Shown piece after piece: positions 9,180 through 18,630 of a DNA stretch of 49,114 nt. How positions within the stretch are numbered: position 1 is the first letter of the stretch; every line of letters begins with the position of its first letter. The stretch is from Nitrosotalea sp. (GTDB taxonomy: Archaea > Thermoproteota > Nitrososphaeria > Nitrososphaerales > Nitrosopumilaceae), in the NCBI GenBank assembly GCA_025449485.1, contig JANWJG010000038.1:1-49114 (forward strand). Reading direction: 5' to 3'. The translations under genes and the position numbers were made by a program. Below the pieces are notes generated by a model that saw only the letters and a list, made by a program, of their open reading frames with translations, searched no databases and was not told where the DNA came from.

Positions 9180-9601
9180 AAAAAACCGGCAAGATTCAAG
9201 AGATACGCGAAACAGTATCTTGTGCAGTTGAGATAATGCGTCAGATAAGGGCACCTGGAGTACAAGAGTCCCTTGGAAAAATCATGGACATGGGTACAGT
9301 TGTCAAGGATATAATCGAGGCACTAAAGACACCCGAGATGGTCAAGAATATAGAAAATTTCCGCTTGATTACGCAAAACATCAACGAGGCTTCTGAAAAG
9401 ATGCACGGTACCATAAAACTAATGGAAGAGATAGGTGTCATACAAGAAGCCAAGGAATTTACAAGGTCTGCCAAAAACATGATGGACCTGATTGGAAATA
9501 CCGGCCAAGACCTAAGGGAGGTAAATGCAGCAGTAAAATCAGTCTTCAGGTCAGTCCAAGTGCTGGTCGATGATATCAGGCCTGCAGAAAGCAGATATTA
9601 A
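9170..9601 (+). CDS. Helical protein, possibly DUF1641-like or phasin partner
   Basis: 143 aa; GVQESLGKIMDMGTVVKDIIEALKTPEMVKNIENF; aggagg before ATG. Confidence 0.55.
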   Translation: MAVEKTGKIQEIRETVSCAVEIMRQIRAPGVQESLGKIMDMGTVVKDIIEALKTPEMVKNIENFRLITQNINEASEKMHGTIKLMEEIGVIQEAKEFTRSAKNMMDLIGNTGQDLREVNAAVKSVFRSVQVLVDDIRPAESRY

Positions 9602-9626
9602 TATTGATTATACTTTTGTATTAATC

Positions 9627-9779
9627 ATGACAGAATTTGATAGAGTGTTGTGCTCTTGTACAAGTTGCAGGTGTGGTCATTATGGAAAGGGGTCAATTGA
9701 CAATTTTATGTGTGATAACTGTAAAAACGACATCCATGGTGGAATGAGACCTGTCACAAAAGCGGTAAAATCACACTAG
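9627..9779 (+). CDS. Small zinc-ribbon protein
   Basis: CSCTSCRCGHYGKGSIDNFMCDNCKNDI; ATG at 9627. Confidence 0.6.
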   Translation: MTEFDRVLCSCTSCRCGHYGKGSIDNFMCDNCKNDIHGGMRPVTKAVKSH

Positions 9780-9859
9780 TAGACAACTATTTTATTGAAT
9801 ATATTTTACCTTACTTTTTTGTATGACTAGATTTTCATTTTTGCGTTCCGTCATGCCCC

Positions 9860-10936
9860 CTATTTTTCTATTGAAACTTGCTCCATATCAGATAATTTTG
9901 TACCGTTAAAGAAACTATCAAGTATAATATTCATTCCCTGATCAAAAGATGACGCAGAATTAAAAAACACATGGTATCCATTGCGATAAAACTCAAAAGA
10001 GGGAAAAACAGCATATGGATTTGGCTTGCCATCAACATTTGTCGCAGATGAATAAACAGTATGATTGCCAAACTGCCAAGCTTGCATGTACTTTGTCATG
10101 CGATTATAGTCTGGATCAGTTGGCGATAATCCCGTACAGTTGCAATATACTGTGTCAATGATCGGGGTATCGTTATAGGATTTATCCCATGTGTACCTGA
10201 AATAAGTGTCGTTAGCACTATTAAATGCCATATCAATGAGAAATGACCCGTCTTCAAGAAAGAGCGGTATTGGAATAGGAGTTTTGGACTGGGTTGCATA
10301 TTTTTCCAATAGGTATCGAGAAGAATTCAATATCTGATCTTTTGATACATCTCTTCCAATTCCAACCACGCCGTTCTTGTTTTCTTCCCACGTAGGCTGT
10401 TTGACAACCAGATATCCTTGGCTATCAGTATCAAGGTCAAGTTTTGGCAGTGCGCCTGTAACTGGAGCTCTGATCATTACAAGTCCCGGACTGTAAGATA
10501 CACCATCTATTAACCGGTATGGAGGGCTTATGCATGGATCCTCAATCCTCTGTCTCCCAGGTTGTGGCCAATACTTCATCAAGCAGTGAGATGTAGGATC
10601 AAGTGCACTGTATGCACGAAAAGAAGACGTATCATTTTTGTCACCACCAATGATTTTAGGCAGACGAATAAGCATGAACATCTGATAGGCGTTTGCACTG
10701 TCAAAATCATACGAATTAGGATACATAAAATATCCAAAGCTGTTTGGCACCATGTCCGATATCTTGACATAATTCCCGGATGATCCAGGGCTGTTAGATG
10801 AATGAAGGTAAATTCTATCATTTTGACTAGAGATTGTAGAGGGGGAAGTGAATACAATTATGCCATATACGACAATTGCTAAAACAACTATTGAAATCAT
10901 AAAAATAGAAAATTTTGAAAGATGTCGTATTTTCAT
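9860..10936 (-). CDS. Membrane-anchored Rieske-like fold protein with degenerate ligands (paralog A)
   Basis: N-terminal TM; FRAYSALDPTSHCLMKY...EDPC...YRLIDG...GALPKLDLDTDSQGYLVV...KNGVVGIGRDV parallels 17755..18627. Confidence 0.6.
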   Translation of the reverse strand: MKIRHLSKFSIFMISIVVLAIVVYGIIVFTSPSTISSQNDRIYLHSSNSPGSSGNYVKISDMVPNSFGYFMYPNSYDFDSANAYQMFMLIRLPKIIGGDKNDTSSFRAYSALDPTSHCLMKYWPQPGRQRIEDPCISPPYRLIDGVSYSPGLVMIRAPVTGALPKLDLDTDSQGYLVVKQPTWEENKNGVVGIGRDVSKDQILNSSRYLLEKYATQSKTPIPIPLFLEDGSFLIDMAFNSANDTYFRYTWDKSYNDTPIIDTVYCNCTGLSPTDPDYNRMTKYMQAWQFGNHTVYSSATNVDGKPNPYAVFPSFEFYRNGYHVFFNSASSFDQGMNIILDSFFNGTKLSDMEQVSIEK

Positions 10937-11175
10937 TTTCTATCCACAGAATTCCATTCACAATGACCAAGCCAGAATTGACCTGATGTAGCATAAATTC
11001 CTCCTGTACAATAATACTTGTACAAAATTGAATCGTATTGTATTACATTTTTACAACCATTTTTGTCACAGATTTGATAATGAGCATCAGGATTATCTAA
11101 CACTGGAGCTAATGCGATAAACAAAACTGAAAAAAGTATGGAAATTCCAATTATTGCAAGGTATAGAGTTTTCAT
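10933..11175 (-). CDS. Small exported Cys-containing protein
   Basis: MKTLYLAIIGISILFSVLF leader; ATGA overlap with 9860..10936. Confidence 0.6.
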   Translation of the reverse strand: MKTLYLAIIGISILFSVLFIALAPVLDNPDAHYQICDKNGCKNVIQYDSILYKYYCTGGIYATSGQFWLGHCEWNSVDRK

Positions 11176-11185
11176 TATTTTACAT

Positions 11186-12298
11186 CTAATATCCTTGGTT
11201 TTCTGTAAACGGTTTAGGAATCATCTGTATAGTTTTTGTTCCGTTCTGAAATAATATGGTAAACATCCTGTCGGTAGGCGACAGATGTTCGCGGTAATCA
11301 ATTTTGTTTCCATCAGATGTTACGTTAAATGAAGCATAATCACCAATTTTTGGGCTATCAATAAGATCTCTAGGAACAAACAGAGTCATCTTGCTGTCAC
11401 CGGTAGTTTCAAGTGACAATGTCAACCCATGAGTTGTCATATCAGATGCAATATTGTTAATTTTACTCCCTACGGAATAATACATTATTGTAGAATTGGT
11501 ATTGTATAGTGATACAGTCTGCAACGGAATGCCCCAGCCTCTAGTCACAAGTTTAGATGCAGAAGACAAGGTCACGCATGCAGTATTATCTTGCAGATAC
11601 TCATTTGTCGGGTCAGATCTTTTTATTATCACTACAAAGCCTGTTTTACAGTTTAGATCTTTAGCATCAATCCCGGACTGGGCTTGTCTTGATGGTGACA
11701 ACAGAGTGGTTTTGACTGGAAATTCATGAATTATGTTTGCCTCTTTGAAGATCCATTTTCCATCAACTTGTTGCCAAGTTCTAGTATCACCATAATCATC
11801 ACTTAGACTAGGTGTAGAATATTTGTAAAGTGTTTTTCCAGCAAAAGGTTGTACAGAATATGAAAAGATTATTGTAGCGTTGTCATGTGCTGGTGCACCA
11901 TTACCTAGACCGCCGCCAACTCCAATGCGAGTAGTAAGCCTATCTTGAGTTTGAATATAACAGTGCTCGTTTGGACCTAGTGTTATTTGTGGATAACCTC
12001 CTTCTCCATTACCGTCTTTAATATCAACATCATTTACTAACATGGTTGCATTTTTTGTGTTGTACAATTCTAACCAGCCAATAGCCCAAGGTCCTATCGA
12101 GCCATTGTCATCAATACATGATTTCACTCCATCAGCATAAAATGAAATAGGTCCCCATAACTCAACTTGGGTTACAATGATTGGAGGTGCACCTGTATCC
12201 AGAATAGTTGTAGTATCAGCTCTGACTAGATGAATTTGAGAATAAGCAAGTATCATCATAGAAATTCCAACAATTGACAAATAGTGGAGAGTTTTCAT
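11186..12298 (-). CDS. Secreted protein with a divergent copy of the C...AC...RGWG module
   Basis: MKTLHYLSIVGISMM leader; LNCKTGFVVIIKRSD...TACVTLSSASKLVTRGWG. Confidence 0.7.
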   Translation of the reverse strand: MKTLHYLSIVGISMMILAYSQIHLVRADTTTILDTGAPPIIVTQVELWGPISFYADGVKSCIDDNGSIGPWAIGWLELYNTKNATMLVNDVDIKDGNGEGGYPQITLGPNEHCYIQTQDRLTTRIGVGGGLGNGAPAHDNATIIFSYSVQPFAGKTLYKYSTPSLSDDYGDTRTWQQVDGKWIFKEANIIHEFPVKTTLLSPSRQAQSGIDAKDLNCKTGFVVIIKRSDPTNEYLQDNTACVTLSSASKLVTRGWGIPLQTVSLYNTNSTIMYYSVGSKINNIASDMTTHGLTLSLETTGDSKMTLFVPRDLIDSPKIGDYASFNVTSDGNKIDYREHLSPTDRMFTILFQNGTKTIQMIPKPFTENQGY

Positions 12299-13251
12299 TT
12301 CCTAAATTTCATCCTATAAAATCCAATGGCAGAAACTATTCCAATCAATAAAACTGGAACCGAAAATGGAAATTCAGGAACTGTCAATGTACTAGATATC
12401 TTCAAACTTTGAGTGCCAGAACCTGACCATGGAATTGTTATTGTCCTACTCGTATCGTTTTCACTTTCTTGAAAACTGATAGATGTCCCGTCGCGGGTCA
12501 CAACAAATGGCAAAAGGTTACTAATATTAGAATTTCCAGATTTTGAATCTACCAATGTTTTTGGTATCGTAACTGTAATTGATCCATCCTTTGTACTGTT
12601 AACCAAAATAACGATTGATTTGGATCCGACATCTGCTGTGACATTGATAACCTTTCCATTTTCTATTATGTATGGTATAAAATAATTTGTCCCTTGAACA
12701 TTAAGAAATGGCACTACTCCAGACGACATTGTATTATTACAATCAAGCAAGGATTGAGAATTTAGTTCATATCTAGAGTCAACCATGTAAAAACCCAAAT
12801 TCATCATAGTGGAATTATATTTTGCAGATTCAAGTACAACAAAAAAATCAGTTTCAATTTTTGTATTTGTCGGATTGCCATAATCATGACCGACATCTAC
12901 AAATTGATTAAATCGTATGTCGTCTGGAATTATGCCCAAGTTTTGAAAATATTCCTTTATTGCAGTACTCATGGCACAGTATTCAATATGATTATCACTC
13001 AAATTTGACGGTACTGTATTTGATCATGGTACAGCTTTGCCGGATACTGGATATGATTTCCCTGTCCCAGATGATTCCATGACAATATGAGAATAAATCA
13101 TACCGGATGTATCGTTGCTTTGCTCTATAGTATATCGATACCATGCAGGTGAAGAATCAGCACTGGCATAAGATGAACCTAAAAATGAAATGTAAATAAC
13201 AAATGTCAAAAGTGTAATTAGAGAATAAAATGATATTTTCATAGTATACAA
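12295..13251 (-). pseudogene. Secreted PEFG-CTERM-type protein interrupted by an in-frame TGA
   Basis: ORFs 13024..13251 (signal peptide) and 12295..13002 (C-terminal VPEFPFSVPVLLIGIVSAIGFYRMKFRK) lie in the same frame, separated by TGA at 13024-13026. Confidence 0.65.
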
Positions 13252-13268
13252 GTACTGGACAGATATAG

Positions 13269-13359
13269 TTTAAAAAATTGGTGTAGAATTCTTCTAGATT
13301 AAAAGGGATGGACCGGGCCGGACACGCTACTGTGCAGTGCATTTTTGCGTTCCATCATG
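13269..13359 (-). repeat. Promoter/tRNA-3'-end cassette, copy 1
   Basis: About 90 bp nearly identical to 20031..20120: tttaaaaaattggtgtagaattcttctagattaaaa...cgggccggacacgctactgt.cagt.catttttgcgttccatc. Confidence 0.85.
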
Positions 13360-13490
13360 TCTATTTTTCTATTGAAACTTTCTCAATACCTACTCATTTT
13401 GTTTCTATGTTTAACTTCATTTCATTCCAATATCTAAAAATCGTCCATTACATGGAAAGTCAAGGTAGTGGAATAACACATAATCCAATT

Positions 13491-13919
13491 TTAGAGAAGT
13501 TTTATCTGATCATTGATTATGTGAATGATCTTTTTTGAGAGTGTTATGGAACTAATGCTTTTATTGATTGTAGTGATAATTATATTTTCATTTATTGGAA
13601 ATGTAATCATTATAAGATTTGATCTTTCTGATATGTGATAGTTAATAGGACCATAGTTTTCATCAAAATCTCTTCCCATTGAAATCTGTAAAACACAACT
13701 CATACAAAAAAATTCATTCAAATGATCAGGAAATTGTCTAGCAAACAGAGGTCGGGCAATTTTTTCCAGTACTTTCCCACGATTGTTTATAACTGCTACG
13801 GATTGTATATTTTTATTTGATCTGAGAATAGAACCACACAATGACTCCAGTGATACATGAGATGACATCATATTATTCAAGAGATGCAAAATTTGTATAC
13901 ACCGGTAGTTGATTTTCAC
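13491..13919 (-). CDS. Thaumarchaeal hypothetical protein, possibly DUF6659-like
   Basis: IQSVAVINNRGKVLEKIARP...; helix-rich N-terminus; overlaps the 3' end of the HTH gene. Confidence 0.5.
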   Translation of the reverse strand: MKINYRCIQILHLLNNMMSSHVSLESLCGSILRSNKNIQSVAVINNRGKVLEKIARPLFARQFPDHLNEFFCMSCVLQISMGRDFDENYGPINYHISERSNLIMITFPINENIIITTINKSISSITLSKKIIHIINDQIKLL

Positions 13920-14199
13920 ACAACGCTATGTTGATGTTTATAACTTTACTCTGAAACGACGATGATTTTTTACCATCAGATCGTATGGTGTATGTAACAT
14001 GTAGAAGATTGAGTTTTTGAAGTAACTTCAGTTTTCTGTATATAGTACTTGGAGAAATATCATAATTTGAACAAATTTCTGCAGCAGTCATTGCATTCTC
14101 TTTTGTTATGCCGAGTATAATACGACAATGTTTGTCTAATAGAATCTGAAGAATTTGTTCTTCTCTTGTATCAACTTTTAAGGAGGATAAGATTTGCAT
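13873..14199 (-). CDS. Winged-helix HTH transcriptional regulator
   Basis: MTAAEICSNYDISPSTIYRKLKLLQKLNLLHV. Confidence 0.75.
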   Translation of the reverse strand: MQILSSLKVDTREEQILQILLDKHCRIILGITKENAMTAAEICSNYDISPSTIYRKLKLLQKLNLLHVTYTIRSDGKKSSSFQSKVININIALCENQLPVYTNFASLE

Positions 14200-14326
14200 A
14201 ATGTCATACTTACAGTAAAATAATTAAATTGGTAAGTATACACTGCAATACATTCAAGATTAGATTTTAATATGATATGTCTGAGCTCAAATAAAAAAGC
14301 AAGTGTTTCAGATATGAAATAATTAT

Positions 14327-14860
14327 TTATTCGGCAAACTCGAATGAAATCATGGTTTTATCAATTTTTACGTCCATTTTTTTATTAAATACCTCTTCAA
14401 AGATCAATTCGAGAATTGTTTTATGGTACACAGACCAGTTTTTTCCCAGTTCGTGCTTCATCACATATCTGTGAAAATGATTATCCTCATGAATATGACT
14501 CACTTGAACTGACGAGTTTATCATTCGTAATTCAAACCATGACAAAAATGACTTGATGTCAATTTTACCTTTCATGAATAGTGCCATATTCTTTACTTCA
14601 TCTTTCCCAACGTTGGTGGCAACACTTACTATTTCTTTTTGGCTCAGCTTTCCAAAAACATGAACAAAAACCTGCTTATTTATCATCACAAATCCAATTG
14701 TCGATTCATACATTCCCCAATCCAAAAATTGCCTCAATGCTTGATTTACAAGTGTATTAGTGCTTATCTTTCTATTACCTGATTCATTACGTAATTCCTT
14801 TATTATATTTTCATCCAGTCTAAAGGTCATTGTAGATGTTTTTTTGGCACTTGAACTCAA
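14327..14860 (-). CDS. Ribbon-helix-helix regulator with C-terminal ligand-like domain
   Basis: STMTFRLDENIIKELRNESGNRKISTNTLVNQALRQFLDW; architecture shared with 30437..31036. Confidence 0.7.
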   Translation of the reverse strand: MSSSAKKTSTMTFRLDENIIKELRNESGNRKISTNTLVNQALRQFLDWGMYESTIGFVMINKQVFVHVFGKLSQKEIVSVATNVGKDEVKNMALFMKGKIDIKSFLSWFELRMINSSVQVSHIHEDNHFHRYVMKHELGKNWSVYHKTILELIFEEVFNKKMDVKIDKTMISFEFAE

Positions 14861-14963
14861 CTGCTTTTAGTATGTAATGTTGAGCTTTTAAGATTTGTAT
14901 TAGGTAATTAACACATTTTGCCATCTATTTTATAGTATTTCACAAGTCAGATTATCAAAATTG

Positions 14964-15938
14964 TTAAGAATTTATTGATTCAAGAAAGAACTTTCGCAAA
15001 TCGTGATATCTTGTTCTTATGGTAGTGGATGTAATGTGGGAGGCCTTTGCCATCTCTGCTTGGGTCTTTCTTTCTGCGTTTAGGACGCAAGCCAGATAAA
15101 GTGATGCTGATGCTAACGCTTTTGGATTTTTTCCTTGTGACAGTCCTGCTTTCTCAATTGAATAAATTATTTCCAAGGCATCTCTTCTTGATTTTTCACT
15201 AATTTTTGCCTCATTCGCAATACTTGCCAGAAATTCTCTAGAACTAAAAGGATTTATTGATAAATCCAATCTCTCAACTAAACTTCGATACGTTCTTGCA
15301 ATTTCTTTTTTACTTATATTGCTAGCTGTAGATATTTCGAGAATTGATCTTGGTATGCCACATTGCTTGCAAGATGCATAGATGCATGCACAGACTATAC
15401 TTTTTGATTTTCGTCCAACTGTCAATTTCGCCCGTATGGCTTTTCTATACATGTGTGCAGAATTTTCTGCTATGGAATCAGGTATTCCCAATTTCATTTG
15501 TAACATGTTAAGAAATAAAAGGGCAGATCGAAGTGTCTTGTTTTTAGAAGCAACTGCACTCCTAGTATTCAATATGTTGAGGCGATGAAATTCATTCTTG
15601 GCAGTCCTGGAAAGAGATTTACCCATGCTATCTCTCTTTGACATTATCGTAGTCATGTTCATATCAAACATTGTCAAAGAGTTGATCGAACCAGAACTTT
15701 TTTTTGTCAAGTAATCTACTGGATCAGACCAATGTGAAGAAATGGTTTCTAAAGATTTCTCTTCTAAAACTAGTCCGCATGAACCGCAAAGGATCTCGCC
15801 TGATGCATTATCGGTGATTATTGGCCATCCTTTACAATCACGAGTAATACATCTTGGAAAAACTTCATTTATCTGAACAGGGATATTTGTAACAACATCT
15901 AGTTCTTGCTTTGCAAGAACTTGCTTGCGTTTACTCAC
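14964..15938 (-). CDS. tfb: Transcription initiation factor IIB (TFB)
   Basis: Zn-ribbon CKGWPIITDNASGEILCGSCGLVLEE plus two cyclin folds. Confidence 0.95.
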   Translation of the reverse strand: MSKRKQVLAKQELDVVTNIPVQINEVFPRCITRDCKGWPIITDNASGEILCGSCGLVLEEKSLETISSHWSDPVDYLTKKSSGSINSLTMFDMNMTTIMSKRDSMGKSLSRTAKNEFHRLNILNTRSAVASKNKTLRSALLFLNMLQMKLGIPDSIAENSAHMYRKAIRAKLTVGRKSKSIVCACIYASCKQCGIPRSILEISTASNISKKEIARTYRSLVERLDLSINPFSSREFLASIANEAKISEKSRRDALEIIYSIEKAGLSQGKNPKALASASLYLACVLNAERKTQAEMAKASHITSTTIRTRYHDLRKFFLESINS

Positions 15939-16398
15939 GGATCAAGTCAACCCACTGTTTTCTTTCTTTAATTTCAAATGACTGAATTTTCTCAATGTCT
16001 TCTTTTATCAACTGTAATGCTAGTTCAGCTTCATTTCGCAATTCTTCTGAAATGTGTCTTGAGCGAAGTTGTGCAATTCCTTTTATCGTATAATTCATTT
16101 GAACTTCTAAAAGAGTCTGGTTTCCAATCTGAATCAATAAAATGTCTTTTATGCCAGTCAGTGAACCCCTAGTCCATCTTATGTGAATGCCTTCGAGGTA
16201 AAAAAGAATAATTTTTTGATAGCATTTGTCGGAGTTGCTCAATGTTACCTCTCGGGTAATTACATTACCATCGCGTGATTTGTTTCTCACTTTGATCATT
16301 CCCTTCCAAAAATAAGGATCCCTTTCAAGGACAGATATGACACTCCAGACTTTTTTAACAGTGGAGTTGATCATTATCTTTGCAGTGATTTCAATCAT
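15931..16398 (-). CDS. SRPBCC (polyketide cyclase/START-like) protein
   Basis: MIEITAKIMINSTVKKVWSVISVLERDPYFWKGM...; stop overlaps the TFB start by 8 nt. Confidence 0.75.
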   Translation of the reverse strand: MIEITAKIMINSTVKKVWSVISVLERDPYFWKGMIKVRNKSRDGNVITREVTLSNSDKCYQKIILFYLEGIHIRWTRGSLTGIKDILLIQIGNQTLLEVQMNYTIKGIAQLRSRHISEELRNEAELALQLIKEDIEKIQSFEIKERKQWVDLIRE

Positions 16399-16490
16399 AG
16401 TGTGATTTTCTAAAACGTGGCATAAATGGTAGATAGTACACACTGCAATCTATGGCATTGAAATACAATGATGCCATAGTGTGAGTTGTA

Positions 16491-16718
16491 ATGAAAACAT
16501 TAGTAGACAAAACAAAATCAATGACTACATTGTTTGGCATGGTGTCCCTAATTGTTGTCTTTACACTCGTCCCACACGCATTTGCATTAACAACTGCAGA
16601 TGATCCTCATGGACCATTGGAATCTGTTGCATGGATGGCAGCAATGGCAGTGGCTGGTGTTATGAGTGGTGTTGGGATTTTGACAACAATTAAACTTGGA
16701 AAATTACATCAAAAATAA
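16491..16718 (+). CDS. Small exported membrane protein
   Basis: 75 aa with two hydrophobic segments. Confidence 0.65.
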   Translation: MKTLVDKTKSMTTLFGMVSLIVVFTLVPHAFALTTADDPHGPLESVAWMAAMAVAGVMSGVGILTTIKLGKLHQK

Positions 16719-16856
16719 TTCACTCCCATAATTTTTAATTTATAAAAATATTCTGTCATCTGGACAAAGTTTAATATTCAAAAAATTGCTCATTATTTTT
16801 ATATCTTTTGGACAAGATATTAAAGTTATAAAATTCTAAATTTATAAAAATTGAAA

Positions 16857-17654
16857 ATGGTTGGAAAAAAATCCACTCTAGGTGGAATGTATGATCATTT
16901 TTTGCATATTGCTCCACGCTATCGTGAATTAAGAACTACCGATCTTGGACCTGTTCTGTTTATAACCCATAAGCTACAAAACCTCCCAAACATACGTGCT
17001 GCTGATATTGGATGCGGTGCAGGAAGATATAGCCTTAAGCTAGTTCAACATTTGGGAGAAAAATGCCATCTCTTTTGTCTGGATAATAATAGGGAAATGC
17101 TACGTCACTTGAATCAACATTTTATAAAAAACAACATTGTAAATTTCACTCCAATACGAAGTGATTCACACAAAATACCGTTACAAACAGATTCACTTGA
17201 TTGTGTAATGTCATTTAATGCAGTTCACCATTTTTCGCTACAAAATTTTCTAAAAGAGTCTTCAAGAGTGCTCAAAAACAATGGAAAATTATTCATATAT
17301 ACAAGATTGAGAGACCAAAATGCAAAAACTATCTGGGGAACTCATTTTCCGTCATTTGACAAAAAGGAGACGCGTCTCTATGAGCTAGATGAGTTAAAGT
17401 CAGCCTTCGAAAAGGATCCAAATCTAAACATAAACTCAGTACAGTTTTTTGAACACCATAGAGTCTATCCACTAGAAAAACTCGTAGAGCAAGCAAAAAA
17501 CCATCATTATTCAACTTTTAAATTTTATAAAAAACATGAATTTAGAGAAGCATTGCATAGGTTTGTACAAAACATATTGAATCATTATGATGATCTAGAT
17601 AAAATATCGTGGAAAGATCAGAATACATTGCTTGTGATTGAAAATAAACAGTGA
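16857..17654 (+). CDS. Class I SAM-dependent methyltransferase
   Basis: IRAADIGCGAGRYSLKL, DSLDCVMSFNAVHHF. Confidence 0.9.
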   Translation: MVGKKSTLGGMYDHFLHIAPRYRELRTTDLGPVLFITHKLQNLPNIRAADIGCGAGRYSLKLVQHLGEKCHLFCLDNNREMLRHLNQHFIKNNIVNFTPIRSDSHKIPLQTDSLDCVMSFNAVHHFSLQNFLKESSRVLKNNGKLFIYTRLRDQNAKTIWGTHFPSFDKKETRLYELDELKSAFEKDPNLNINSVQFFEHHRVYPLEKLVEQAKNHHYSTFKFYKKHEFREALHRFVQNILNHYDDLDKISWKDQNTLLVIENKQ

Positions 17655-17671
17655 GTTAGGTACCTTCTATG

Positions 17672-17758
17672 CTAATCATGTAATACTTGCCCAAAGGCTA
17701 GACGGTGTATGCCAATTACAACCAGCGCAATTACTATTGAAAGATGCAAAGTTTTCAT
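17672..17758 (-). pseudogene. Orphan signal-peptide fossil of a MKTL-type secreted gene
   Basis: MKTLHLSIVIALVVIGIHRLAFGQVLHD*; ATGA-overlaps the stop of 17755..18627. Confidence 0.55.
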
Positions 17759-18627
17759 TTAGCTGAATAAGTCCTTGCAAGGTGATTAAGCTCGTATGAG
17801 ATCACTGACATGTTTTGCAAACGAACCGCAGCTGAAAGCTCTTCAGTATTGTTTAGATTCACGTTAATTTCTCGGTATGTTCCATTTTCTGTATACACAG
17901 TCCCGTCTCCCATGAACTCACAACTATTGCCAAGTATGATCTTTTGAATTCTAGCATCAGACAAAAGTATTGACTCAATCTGATCTCTTGTTGCCAAACG
18001 GTTTGCATCATACTGTAAATCTGCCTGTTCTGGATCTGTACAATGAAATACATCTCTTCCTGCACCAACCAAACCATTTTTGCCAAATTCAAAAACAGGT
18101 GGCACCACAAAGATGTATCCTTGGTCATCCACCCCAAGATCTAGGTTTGGCAGTGCGTTATATTTCTGATACATTGCAGGACCAATTACTGCAATTCCGT
18201 TAACTGGTTCGTATTCCCCGTTATTGCAAGGCTCTTCCAGTTTTTCTATATTTGGGCGGTAAGCAGTGAGACATCCATGATTTATGTCAATCATACTATA
18301 AGCTCGAAAAGAAGAAATGGCATCCATGTCTCCACTCAAATCTTGTGGTAGTCTTATGAGCTCCCATCGATAAAAAGCACTGACATCAATTGTAGCATTG
18401 CCCGTGTATGGATATGTAAATTCAATAGCAGAGTTTGGAGTTAGATCATCCATCTTTACATATTTTGTGCCATTATCAGTAATTGCATGAATTCTGGCTT
18501 GAATTTTTTCTTCTTGGTTTTGTTTTTCGATGTTGTTTTGGAGTGTCAGCAAAGTGACGATTGTAATTCCAACGGTGGCTAGAATAGCAATGGCAATTAT
18601 GGATAGCCGCAGAGTTTGAGTTTTCAT
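17755..18627 (-). CDS. Membrane-anchored Rieske-like fold protein with degenerate ligands (paralog B)
   Basis: FRAYSMIDINHGCLTAY...EEPCNNGEYEPVNGIAVIGPA...ALPNLDLGVDDQGYIFV...KNGLVGAGRDV. Confidence 0.65.
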   Translation of the reverse strand: MKTQTLRLSIIAIAILATVGITIVTLLTLQNNIEKQNQEEKIQARIHAITDNGTKYVKMDDLTPNSAIEFTYPYTGNATIDVSAFYRWELIRLPQDLSGDMDAISSFRAYSMIDINHGCLTAYRPNIEKLEEPCNNGEYEPVNGIAVIGPAMYQKYNALPNLDLGVDDQGYIFVVPPVFEFGKNGLVGAGRDVFHCTDPEQADLQYDANRLATRDQIESILLSDARIQKIILGNSCEFMGDGTVYTENGTYREINVNLNNTEELSAAVRLQNMSVISYELNHLARTYSAK

Positions 18628-18630
18628 TTT

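Noticed and set aside
13157-13342. ORF 13157..13342 (-)
   Set aside because: Runs through the tRNA-fragment/promoter repeat and the start of 13024..13251; explained by the repeat.
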